Part shown: positions 1-6,407 of the stretch, piece after piece
How positions within the stretch are numbered: position 1 is the first letter of the stretch
How the letters are laid out: every line of letters begins with the position of its first letter
Assembly (NCBI GenBank): GCA_021161685.1
Contig: JAGHAD010000046.1
Location: forward strand, 1-12,507
Direction of reading: 5' to 3'
From: Thermoplasmata archaeon
Lineage (GTDB): Archaea; Thermoplasmatota; E2; DHVEG-1; B18-G2
Length of the DNA stretch: 12,507 bases
Notes under the pieces: model-generated
Databases searched by the model: none
What the model was told of the DNA's origin: nothing
The model's input: the letters and a program-made list of their open reading frames with translations, nothing else
Translations under genes and position numbers: made by a program

Positions 1-723
1 CCTAATGAACTAATTCTTGATACATTTAGATTTATCCTTGGACTCAGCATACTTAGCATAGCTTCCTACACAGACATTAAAATGCGCAGGGCTCCAAACG
101 TCTTATGGATAATCATGGGATTAGCTGGATCGATCATTCTCATCGTGCAGTACTGGATAGATGGTCTACAAGAATGGATGTGCCTCCTTTTTATTCCAAT
201 TTTCATAGCTCTCATCTACCTCCTTTTTTACGTTGGTCTTATTTTTGGCGGGGCGGATGCCAAAGCTTTAATGGCACTATCCATACTTGCTCCATTCTGG
301 CCTTCTTTAATTAAACCATTGCCATCTTTTTCCATGATGCCATTCCCATGGGTTATCTTCACCAACTCGATAATTCTGTTCCTGCTAATACCTCCCTCAT
401 TTCTCATTTATAACGCAGTAAAAGGGGAAATCGAATTACCGTATGCGCTATTGGGATATAGGATGGAGATTGAAAAAGCCAAGGAAAAATTTGTGTGGCC
501 TTTGGAAAGGTTTGACGGCAATAGGAGGAGGCTTGTCATCATGCCCAAAGAATTCGATGCGAAGGAACAGCTCAATGAGCTTGAAAAAAGAGGATTAAAA
601 AAGGTATGGGTGACCCCAAAGGTACCTTTCATGATACCTCTGCTCATAGGCTTTGTCATTTCTTTCTTCTATGGAGACATACTTTTCGCCATTATCAATT
701 TCATATTGCGTAATCCTTTTTAG
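1..723 (+). CDS. Archaeal prepilin/preflagellin peptidase (A24 family), 5' truncated
   Basis: Membrane aspartyl protease that would remove class III signal peptides from archaellins or archaeal pilins at the cytoplasmic membrane face. The frame is open to the left edge (240 residues visible). The first ATG in frame, at 82, cannot be the true start: the first catalytic aspartate of the family (YTDIKMRRAPN) is codon 25, at 73-75, upstream of that ATG. The second catalytic aspartate lies in GGAD, codon 86 (256-258), matching the family GxGD-type motif. Several hydrophobic segments surround these motifs. A soluble stretch at about 140-215 is followed by a conserved-looking hydrophobic C-terminus (PFMIPLLIGFVISFFYGD) like the archaeal A24 C-terminal type II domain. 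No pilin or archaellin gene is visible in the window. serA begins 24 nt after the stop, and a short T-run at 717-721 overlaps the stop. Family call is strong; substrate is inferred. Confidence 0.85.
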   Translation, partial: PNELILDTFRFILGLSILSIASYTDIKMRRAPNVLWIIMGLAGSIILIVQYWIDGLQEWMCLLFIPIFIALIYLLFYVGLIFGGADAKALMALSILAPFWPSLIKPLPSFSMMPFPWVIFTNSIILFLLIPPSFLIYNAVKGEIELPYALLGYRMEIEKAKEKFVWPLERFDGNRRRLVIMPKEFDAKEQLNELEKRGLKKVWVTPKVPFMIPLLIGFVISFFYGDILFAIINFILRNPF

Positions 724-746
724 CTGAGAATGGATACCCTCTGCAT

Positions 747-1694
747 ATGAAGGTCCTTGTAACCGATAAGCTGGCCGATGAAGCGATCAAACTTCTGAAA
801 GAAAACGGGCTTGAAGTTAAATACGAGGAACTTGACCATGATGGGATATTGAGAGAAATAGAAAATTACGATGCGATAATAGTTAGAAGCAGAACAAAGG
901 TAACGGCAGATATCATAGAGAAGGGAGCAAAGGGAAAGCTTAAGGTTATAGGTAGAGCTGGGATAGGAGTAGATAACATAGACGTGAATAAGGCAACTGA
1001 AGTTGGAATAAAGGTGGTCAATGCTCCAACAGGATCCACAAAGAGCGTTGCCGAGCTCGCTTTTGCCCATATGCTGGCGCTCGCAAGATTCATACCAAAG
1101 GCGGATTCGTCCATGAGGAGGGGAGAATGGCTCAAGAAACAGTTGAGAGGCATAGAACTCTACGGCAAAACCTTGGGTTTAATAGGATCTGGAAACATCG
1201 CCCAGCACATGGCTAGAATAGCAAAAGGCTTTGGAATGAATGTACTAGTCTACTCTCCCCACTGCACCGATGAAAAGGCAAAAAAGATGGGTGCAAAAAG
1301 AGCTAGCCTAGAAGAGGTTCTGAGAGAATCTGACTTCGTTTCCATCCATATTCCTCACACGGAAGAGACCCATCATCTCCTAAATAAGAAAAATCTCTCT
1401 CTGATGAAGCCTACCGCATACCTTATAAACTGTGCAAGGGGAGGCATAGTGAATGAGGAAGATCTGTATGAATTGCTGAAGGAAGGAAAAATAGCTGGCG
1501 CCGCATTAGATGTGTTTGAACAAGAACCCCCCTCACCAGATAACAAACTATTAAAACTTGAAAACGTAACCCTAACACCCCATCTCGGAGCCAACACAAA
1601 GGAAGCACAGATAAAGGCAGGAACGATATGTGCAGAGCAGGTCATCAAAGCTCTTAGAGGAGAGGAACCGGATCACTGGGTGAATAAACCTTAG
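747..1694 (+). CDS. serA: D-3-phosphoglycerate dehydrogenase-type 2-hydroxyacid dehydrogenase, short form
   Basis: Predicted to oxidise 3-phosphoglycerate to 3-phosphohydroxypyruvate, the first step of the phosphorylated serine pathway, in the cytosol. The 315-residue protein has the D-isomer-specific 2-hydroxyacid dehydrogenase layout: split substrate domain (about 1-100 and 290-315) around a Rossmann domain. The catalytic triad is visible as R231 (NCARGG), E260 (FEQEPP) and H279 (TPHLGA). The regulatory ACT domain of longer SerA proteins is absent, as in several thermophilic archaea. The dinucleotide motif is GSGNIA (147-152), so the third glycine is alanine, and the usual Asp at the end of beta-2 is S170 (VYSPH); both are unusual for an NAD enzyme. 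No clear Shine-Dalgarno site precedes the ATG. The next gene follows after 9 nt, so a serA-translin-pckG operon is likely. A glyoxylate or hydroxypyruvate reductase role is the main alternative. Confidence 0.85.
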   Translation: MKVLVTDKLADEAIKLLKENGLEVKYEELDHDGILREIENYDAIIVRSRTKVTADIIEKGAKGKLKVIGRAGIGVDNIDVNKATEVGIKVVNAPTGSTKSVAELAFAHMLALARFIPKADSSMRRGEWLKKQLRGIELYGKTLGLIGSGNIAQHMARIAKGFGMNVLVYSPHCTDEKAKKMGAKRASLEEVLRESDFVSIHIPHTEETHHLLNKKNLSLMKPTAYLINCARGGIVNEEDLYELLKEGKIAGAALDVFEQEPPSPDNKLLKLENVTLTPHLGANTKEAQIKAGTICAEQVIKALRGEEPDHWVNKP

Positions 1695-1703
1695 AGGTAG
1701 TTT

Positions 1704-2384
1704 ATGGAAAACACCAAACAAATTATGGAAAAGCTTGAAAGGTACATCAATGAGGTAGAGGTAGTTAGAGAGAAGGTTATAGAGGGAGTGAGAGAAATCA
1801 TATCGAACTGCAGAAGAGGTACGCAGCTCATCCATAGAGGTTTGAAAGATGATGCTGAAAAAGCCATAGAAGAAGGTTACAAAAAATTGATGGATCTCTA
1901 CGATCTAACTTCCAGATATGCGGAGATGTTTAGATACAATCTCATTGAATCCGCAGCTAGAGAAGTTGTTGAAGCAAAGTGCCTGCTCAGTTTTGTAAAG
2001 AAAGAAAGGCTTCCCGATCCAGAAGAAATTGGCGTGAGTCCTCCTTCCTTTTTGCTTGGACTCTGTGATGCGGTTGGAGAACTGAGGAGGTTGTCCATAG
2101 ATGCTCTGAGGAGAGACAGGATCGAAGAGGCAAACTACTATCTAGGAATCATGGAAGAAATTTACGATTCGGTAATGAGGTTCAGCAATCCATCTTCAAT
2201 TCTACCTATAAAGAAGAGGCAGGACAGGTTAAGATCCATAATAGAGAAAACGAGGAGTGAAATCGCCATCGCTTCCTGCGAGAGAAGAATAAGGGAGAAG
2301 GTGGAAGAATTCAGAGAACTGGTCATGGGAAAGAAAAAAAAGGAAGAGAAAGACATGGATCTCGATATAGATAAAGTCTGGTGA
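1704..2384 (+). CDS. Translin/TRAX-family RNase
   Basis: An all-helical 226-residue protein of the translin family. The closest described type is the archaeal TRAX-like protein of Archaeoglobus, which forms octameric single-strand RNase shells (archaeal C3PO). Seen directly: a long helical N-terminal half, the signature PPSFLLGLCDAVGELRR at about 113-129, YYLGIMEEIYDSVMRF at 145-160 and a typical KRQDRLRSIIEKTRSE stretch at 171-186. The four acidic residues that make the TRAX metal site are present with the right spacing: E87 and E90 (REVVEA), D122 and E126 (CDAVGEL). Nuclease activity is therefore expected. A lysine/glutamate/aspartate-rich tail ends the protein. The start is set by GAGGTAG (1694-1700) just before ATG 1704, overlapping the serA stop. 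pckG starts 4 nt after this stop, so translation is probably coupled. The physiological RNA substrate is unknown. Confidence 0.85.
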   Translation: MENTKQIMEKLERYINEVEVVREKVIEGVREIISNCRRGTQLIHRGLKDDAEKAIEEGYKKLMDLYDLTSRYAEMFRYNLIESAAREVVEAKCLLSFVKKERLPDPEEIGVSPPSFLLGLCDAVGELRRLSIDALRRDRIEEANYYLGIMEEIYDSVMRFSNPSSILPIKKRQDRLRSIIEKTRSEIAIASCERRIREKVEEFRELVMGKKKKEEKDMDLDIDKVW

Positions 2385-2388
2385 ATTT

Positions 2389-4263
2389 ATGGGATTGGAA
2401 AGAATTAGAGAGAGGTTAAGTAAAGAGAGCTTAGAGAAACTCGAGAGAATTAGAAATCCTTACCTCCATGAGTTCATAGCTAAGTACGTTGATCTTTGCG
2501 ATCCAGATGAAATATTCGTATCAGATGGTTCCGAAAAGGACTTGCAGTACATTAGAGAGAGAGCTATAGAGAGTGGAGAAGAAAGACCCCTAGCTATAAA
2601 AGGGCATACCGTTCACTTTGACGGTTATTACGATCAAGCTAGGGACAGGAAAAACACGAAGTTTTTGCTACCAAAGGGTGTAAGCTTGGGCTCATCATTG
2701 AATGCAATCGATAGGGAAGAAGGTCTGGAGGAGATTCACAAGCTACTTGATGGAATAATGAGGGGACATGAACTTTTCATCTGCTTTTATTGCTTGGGAC
2801 CGACAAATTCCATTTTTTCAATACCATGCGTTCAGCTCACCGATTCCAGCTATGTTGCCCACAGCGAGAATATACTTTACAGGCAGGGCTATGAAGAGTT
2901 TATAAGAAGGGGGAAAACTAGAGAATTCTTCAAGTTCGTTCACTCTGAGGGGGAGTTGGATGAGAGGAAGACATCCAAAAACATTGACAAAAGAAGGATA
3001 TACATAGATCTGGTAGACGAGATCGTCTACTCGGTAAACACCCAATACGGTGGAAATTCCATCGGATTGAAGAAACTCGCAATGAGACTGGCAATAAATA
3101 AGGCATCTAGAGAAGGTTGGTTAACGGAGCACATGCTCATAATGGGTGTCCATGGACCAAAAGGCAGAGTAACCTACTTCACCGGAGCATTTCCTTCTAT
3201 GTGTGGAAAGACCTCGACCGCTATGCTTGAGGGGGAGAGCATTGTTGGAGATGATATTGCATATATAAGGGAAATAAATGGAGAGGCGAGAGCTGTGAAC
3301 GTTGAAAAGGGAGTTTTTGGTATAATAAAGGGGATCAACAAGGAAGATGATCCGATTCAATGGAAGGTTCTTCACAGCGAAAATGAAATAATATTTTCAA
3401 ACGTCCTCGTCGATGATAACGGAAAGGTATACTGGTCAGGGATGGGAGAGGATATACCCGATAGGGGCTACAATCATTCTGGAGAATGGTGGAAAGGGAA
3501 GAGGGATAAGGAAGGAAACGAAATACCGTGCTCTCATCCAAACGCCAGATTTACCGTTGAGCTTAAGGCTTTCGATAATCTGGATCCTAACCTAGATAAT
3601 CCAAATGGTGTTAAGATTGGAGCTATAGTCTATGGAGGGAGGGATTCGGATACATGGGTTCCCGTTCAAGAAGCTTTCGACTGGGTCCATGGAATAATTA
3701 CAAAGGGTGCATCTCTGGAATCTGAAAGAACAGCCGCCGTCCTTGGCAAGGAAGGGGTTAGAGAATTCAATCCAATGTCTAATCTAGATTTCCTTTCGGT
3801 TCCAATTGGAAAGTACATCCAAATGAATTTGGAGTTTGGAAAGAAGCTCAAGCATCCTCCAAAGATATTTGCAGTTAATTACTTTTTAAGAGATAAAGAA
3901 ACGAAGGAGTATCTCAATGAGAAGATAGACAAGAAGGTTTGGTTCAAGTGGATGGAGTTAAGGGTTCATAATGAATTCGGAGCTCTGCGCACTCCAACCG
4001 GGTATATACCATTATACGAAGATTTAAGGGATCTGTTCTCATCTGTTCTCAAAAAAAGGTATGAAAAAGAAGATTACATCAAGCAATTCACGATAAGGGT
4101 ACCAGAAAACCTGTCAAAGGTGAGAAGGATAAGAAAGATCTACGAAAAATTGGAAGATATACCCTCTGTTCTTTTCAGGGTTTTGAGGGAGGAAGAGGAG
4201 AGGCTACTCAAAGCTAAGCGTAGGTACGGTGATTACATCTCTCCCGATGACCTAGTAGAGTAA
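2389..4263 (+). CDS. pckG: Phosphoenolpyruvate carboxykinase (GTP)
   Basis: Catalyses oxaloacetate + GTP to phosphoenolpyruvate + CO2 + GDP, the entry to gluconeogenesis, in the cytosol. Length of 624 residues fits the GTP-dependent family. Visible motifs: QYGGNSIGLKKLAMRLA (219-235), the kinase-1a P-loop with its hyper-reactive cysteine FPSMCGKTSTAML (268-280, C272, K274), kinase-2 VGDDIAYI (286-293), and the PNARFT region used for guanine and substrate binding. The ATG at 2389 is preceded by GGTGA (2380-2384), which contains the stop of the translin gene, so the two are likely translationally coupled. Last gene of the serA-translin-pckG cluster. Its 3' end overlaps the convergent TBP gene by 12 nt. 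A perfect 10-bp tandem duplication at 4031-4050 lies within the reading frame and keeps it intact. Confidence 0.96.
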   Translation: MGLERIRERLSKESLEKLERIRNPYLHEFIAKYVDLCDPDEIFVSDGSEKDLQYIRERAIESGEERPLAIKGHTVHFDGYYDQARDRKNTKFLLPKGVSLGSSLNAIDREEGLEEIHKLLDGIMRGHELFICFYCLGPTNSIFSIPCVQLTDSSYVAHSENILYRQGYEEFIRRGKTREFFKFVHSEGELDERKTSKNIDKRRIYIDLVDEIVYSVNTQYGGNSIGLKKLAMRLAINKASREGWLTEHMLIMGVHGPKGRVTYFTGAFPSMCGKTSTAMLEGESIVGDDIAYIREINGEARAVNVEKGVFGIIKGINKEDDPIQWKVLHSENEIIFSNVLVDDNGKVYWSGMGEDIPDRGYNHSGEWWKGKRDKEGNEIPCSHPNARFTVELKAFDNLDPNLDNPNGVKIGAIVYGGRDSDTWVPVQEAFDWVHGIITKGASLESERTAAVLGKEGVREFNPMSNLDFLSVPIGKYIQMNLEFGKKLKHPPKIFAVNYFLRDKETKEYLNEKIDKKVWFKWMELRVHNEFGALRTPTGYIPLYEDLRDLFSSVLKKRYEKEDYIKQFTIRVPENLSKVRRIRKIYEKLEDIPSVLFRVLREEEERLLKAKRRYGDYISPDDLVE

Positions 4264-4800
4264 TCCAAGAGATGACAACTCTGCAGCTAGCTTATCAACC
4301 GCCCTCGCAACATCTTCAACTTTCCTGGCACCGGTGCAGACTATCTTTCCAGATCCGAAGAGGAGCATGGCAACCCTTGGCTCTTTAAGCCTGTAAACTA
4401 ATCCTGGAAATTGCTCTGGTTCGTACTCCACGTTTTCCAAACCAAGCCCCATTGCAACATCGTTTAGGTTGAGCTCGGTACCGAGATCAGAGATCGCAAC
4501 GATGTTCTGTATAACTATCTCTGGTTTTTCATAGACCTTTATTCCCATCTCTTTCAGCTTCTTTGCAATTATCTCTACGGTTTTTTTGACATCCTCTACG
4601 GTTTTGGCTCCCGTACAGTTCGCCTTTCCGCTTCTGAATAGTAAAGTTGCGGTTTTTGGTTCCTTCAACCTGTAGACAAGTCCTGGGAATTGCTCTGGTT
4701 CGTACTCCGCATTTTCCAAGTTCTGTGCTATCATATCCAGATCTAGCTTGTCCGCAAATGCGGTGGATGCAACAATATTTTCAACTTCTATTTTTGGCAT
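4252..4800 (-). CDS. tbp: TATA-box binding protein, canonical
   Basis: General transcription factor that binds and bends promoter TATA boxes and recruits TFB and RNA polymerase. The 182 residues form two direct repeats of the TBP fold (about 1-91 and 92-182). All DNA-contact hallmarks are present: intercalating phenylalanines F38 and F55 (first repeat), F131 and F148 (second), asparagines N8 and N99, and threonines T63 and T157 in the two CTGA motifs. The stirrup segment EYEPEQFPGLVYRLKEP occurs identically in both halves. The acidic C-terminal tail seen in some archaeal TBPs is missing. The gene overlaps the 3' end of the divergent TBP gene by 20 nt and probably depends on the same transcript. 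Only a weak G-rich Shine-Dalgarno-like stretch precedes the ATG. The 3' end overlaps pckG tail to tail. Confidence 0.97.
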   Translation of the reverse strand: MPKIEVENIVASTAFADKLDLDMIAQNLENAEYEPEQFPGLVYRLKEPKTATLLFRSGKANCTGAKTVEDVKKTVEIIAKKLKEMGIKVYEKPEIVIQNIVAISDLGTELNLNDVAMGLGLENVEYEPEQFPGLVYRLKEPRVAMLLFGSGKIVCTGARKVEDVARAVDKLAAELSSLGLLY

Positions 4801-5314
4801 TTTCTAACCCCCAATTCCTCACAAGTTTTTCAACATTCTCTTTCAACTCCTCCTCCTTTCTTCCTATGCATACCAATTTTCCAGATCCAAACACCATAAT
4901 TACCCCTTCTTTTATCCTGTAAACCAACCCTGGAAACTCCTCTGGATTGTAAATTACTCCTTCTTCTCTCAATTCTTCGAGATCGATTTCCCTACCAAGA
5001 TCTACGCTGGCAACGATTCCCAGTATCTCTATTTTTGGTTCCTTGTAGGTTTTGATACCGGAACTCTCTAACATGCCACAAACATTTCTAACCACTCTTT
5101 CAGCCTCCTCCAAGCTCTTCATGCCAGTACAAACGAGCTTGCCATTTTGGAGCAGGAAAACCGCAGACTTTGGTTCCTTTAATCTTATCAGCATCGCTTG
5201 GTGCTCATCTGGATTGTATTCGGAATCTGGAATAAGGCAAGAGAGCTTCTCAAGGTCTATCTCTCTCGATATCAGAGAGGATGCAACCACGTTTTCTATC
5301 TTTACCTCGACCAT
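4781..5314 (-). CDS. Divergent TATA-binding protein paralog
   Basis: A second TBP of 177 residues, first gene of a two-gene TBP operon. Two repeats of the fold are clear (about 1-92 and 93-177). In the N-terminal repeat both intercalating Phe positions are replaced, by H38 (PDEHQAMLIRL) and L55 (FLLQNGK). In the C-terminal repeat they are kept as F127 (EEFPGLVYR) and F142 (MVFGSGK). The second-repeat asparagine is G99 (EILGIVAS) and the second-repeat threonine is I150 (VCIGRK), while first-repeat N8 and T63 remain. The C-terminal stirrup is two residues shorter than in the canonical neighbour (KEGVIMVF for KEPRVAMLLF), and this region touches TFB in known complexes. The sequence thus shows asymmetric loss of DNA contacts. 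Altered promoter choice, a regulatory or partner-modifying role, or weak DNA binding are inferences. It is not a decaying pseudogene: the frame is intact and codon use is like its neighbours. Confidence 0.9.
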   Translation of the reverse strand: MVEVKIENVVASSLISREIDLEKLSCLIPDSEYNPDEHQAMLIRLKEPKSAVFLLQNGKLVCTGMKSLEEAERVVRNVCGMLESSGIKTYKEPKIEILGIVASVDLGREIDLEELREEGVIYNPEEFPGLVYRIKEGVIMVFGSGKLVCIGRKEEELKENVEKLVRNWGLENAKNRS

Positions 5315-5340
5315 ATAAAAGTTCCCTATGCTTATACAAA

Positions 5341-5357
5341 GACCTTTTTAAATACTT
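5341..5357 (-). promoter_or_regulatory. TATA-box promoter of the TBP operon
   Basis: Read on the minus strand the segment is AAGTATTTAAAAAGGTC, a good archaeal TATA element. Its centre (about 5349) is some 35 nt upstream of the divergent TBP ATG, which would place the start of transcription near 5323 with a leader of about 9 nt. Because the operon encodes TBPs, autoregulation at this site is possible but not shown. Confidence 0.55.
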
Positions 5358-5404
5358 TATTGAAAGTTTCATGCATTGTCAAGTAAGTTTAGCCAAGCGC
5401 TAGG

Positions 5405-5413
5405 TTTTTTAAT
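5405..5413 (+). promoter_or_regulatory. TATA element for the tRNA pair
   Basis: TTTTTTAAT lies about 27 nt upstream of the tRNA-Gly 5' end, the spacing expected for an archaeal TATA box serving a tRNA gene. It sits in the 121-nt divergent region shared with the TBP operon promoter on the other strand. Confidence 0.45.
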
Positions 5414-5435
5414 GCGAATTGATTAATTATTATTA

Positions 5436-5506
5436 GCGGGCGTGATCTAGGGGTAGGATAAGGGCCTTCCAAGCCCTTTGCCCGGGTTCGAATCCCGGCG
5501 CCCGCA
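5436..5506 (+). tRNA. tRNA-Gly (anticodon UCC)
   Basis: A full cloverleaf can be drawn. Acceptor stem GCGGGCG (5436-5442) pairs perfectly with CGCCCGC (5499-5505), with discriminator A at 5506. The D stem is 5445-5448 with 5456-5459. The anticodon stem AGGGC/GCCCT closes the loop CTTCCAA with anticodon TCC at 5468-5470. The T arm CCGGG-TTCGAAT-CCCGG is perfect. No CCA is encoded. The GC-rich stems suit a thermophile. It reads GGA and GGG glycine codons. Three nucleotides separate it from the next tRNA, so a joint precursor is likely. Confidence 0.97.
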
Positions 5507-5509
5507 TGC

Positions 5510-5625
5510 GCAGGGGTAGCCAAGCCTGGCCAACGGCGCAGGACTTAAGATCGAGATCTGTTTGGGGGGCTCGATGGGATATCCTGTCTCGTAGGAGTGC
5601 GTGGGTTCGAATCCCACCCCCTGCA
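5510..5625 (+). tRNA. tRNA-Leu (anticodon UAA) with intron
   Basis: A type II tRNA. Acceptor GCAGGGG (5510-5516) pairs with CCCCTGC (5618-5624), discriminator A at 5625. The D arm GCC...GGC (5519-5537) holds the usual leucine loop. The anticodon stem CAGGA (5539-5543) pairs with TCCTG (5582-5586), which become adjacent only after a 31-nt insert is removed; anticodon TAA is at 5546-5548. The long variable arm (5587-5600) has a CTC/GAG stem, and the T arm GTGGG-TTCGAAT-CCCAC is perfect. No CCA is encoded. Exons are 5510-5549 and 5581-5625. It reads UUA and UUG leucine codons. Confidence 0.96.
5550..5580 (+). other. tRNA-Leu intron with bulge-helix-bulge splice motif
   Basis: A 31-nt intron at the canonical position between tRNA nucleotides 37 and 38. 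The bulge-helix-bulge folds cleanly. The central 4-bp helix is 5544-5547 with 5575-5578 (C-G, U-G, U-G, A-U). The three-nt bulges are 5548-5550 and 5579-5581, and the outer intron helix TCGAG/CTCGA is 5551-5555 with 5570-5574. Cutting after the second bulge base on each side gives exactly the exons that restore a seven-base anticodon loop. Splicing by the archaeal tRNA endonuclease is expected. Confidence 0.93.
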
Positions 5626-5634
5626 TTGTGTAAG

Positions 5635-5642
5635 TTTTAAAT
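5635..5642 (+). promoter_or_regulatory. Possible TATA box of the KaiC-like operon
   Basis: TTTTAAAT lies just past the tRNA-Leu 3' end and about 40 nt before the first KaiC-like ATG. That would give a leader of roughly 14 nt containing the Shine-Dalgarno site. The T-run may alternatively help end tRNA transcription. Confidence 0.35.
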
Positions 5643-5677
5643 TGTAGAAACTCATTCTGAGCTGAGGAGAGGTGGGA

Positions 5678-6403
5678 ATGACATTCGGTGTCTGTGAGAC
5701 AGGTATAGAAGAGCTTGATGCACAGATGGGAGGAGGTTTTCCCGTTGGAAGTACTATTCTCATCGTTGGAAGTAGTGGATCTGGAAAAACAACCCTGTGC
5801 ATGCAATTCCTCGTAAATGGAGCGAAAAAGGGAGAAAAGGGGGTTTTCTTCACCATTACAGAACCCCTGTTCAAGCTCACGAGCAACTTGGAAAAATTTG
5901 AATTTTTTGATAGATCTTTAGTAGATGATGGTACCATAACCATTATAGACCTCAGGATAATTTTTGAAAGACTTGGTCTCGATGCAGAAAAGTACACGGT
6001 TGAGGATACAAATGCCCTATTGGGGGTTATCAAGGATATAGCAAAGGAATTAAATGTGAAAAGGCTGGTCATCGATTCCATAACAGCCCTTTGTTACAGG
6101 TTGCAATCAAAGGAAATGATAAGAGATTTCATCTTCAAATTGGGTACTTTCTTAGCTGCAAAGGAATGTACAACCTTTTTAACATCAGAGATACCGCCAA
6201 AAACCTTCATATTCTCTCAATATGGCATAGAGGAATTCATAGCGGACGGTATCATTTTCCTTGGAGAGGTGGAGAGAGGAGGGGATTTAATAAGAACCTT
6301 ACAGATTGTTAAAATGAGGGGGGTCGACCACAGCAGGATAAAGTATGCGATGAGCATAACTTCAAGAGGGATTGAGCTCGCTCCCCTGTTGAAAACGAGG
6401 TGA
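5678..6403 (+). CDS. KaiC-like RecA-superfamily ATPase, single domain
   Basis: A single-domain KaiC/RadA-type ATPase of 241 residues (COG0467 type), probably cytosolic and likely to form rings. Counting from ATG 5678: Walker A GSSGSGKTT at 31-39 (K37, T38) and Walker B RLVIDSITAL with D133 are intact. In the position of the KaiC catalytic Glu pair, FTITEPL keeps one glutamate (E62). The C-terminal strand pattern (IVKMRGVDHSRIKYAMSITSRGIEL) is typical of the family. A GTG at 5672 would add two residues, but GAGGTG (5669-5674) works as a Shine-Dalgarno site for the ATG and overlaps that GTG. First gene of a three-gene cluster with two degenerate paralogs, 4 nt before the next. No sensor or output domain is attached, so the cellular role (signalling, motility or transcription control) cannot be told from sequence. 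Confidence 0.88.
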   Translation: MTFGVCETGIEELDAQMGGGFPVGSTILIVGSSGSGKTTLCMQFLVNGAKKGEKGVFFTITEPLFKLTSNLEKFEFFDRSLVDDGTITIIDLRIIFERLGLDAEKYTVEDTNALLGVIKDIAKELNVKRLVIDSITALCYRLQSKEMIRDFIFKLGTFLAAKECTTFLTSEIPPKTFIFSQYGIEEFIADGIIFLGEVERGGDLIRTLQIVKMRGVDHSRIKYAMSITSRGIELAPLLKTR

Positions 6404-6407
6404 TCTG

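Noticed and set aside
4031..4050. Perfect 10-bp tandem duplication ATCTGTTCTC in pckG
   Set aside because: Two copies only, inside an intact frame in the C-terminal part of PEPCK; likely coding coincidence or a harmless local duplication.
5672..5677. GTG start two codons upstream for the first KaiC-like protein
   Set aside because: The GTG overlaps the Shine-Dalgarno site that serves ATG 5678; the choice does not alter any domain.
5447..6081. Minus-strand reading frames across the tRNA pair and the start of the KaiC-like gene
   Set aside because: They run antisense through two perfect tRNAs and a gene with clear Walker motifs, and their translations show no family pattern.
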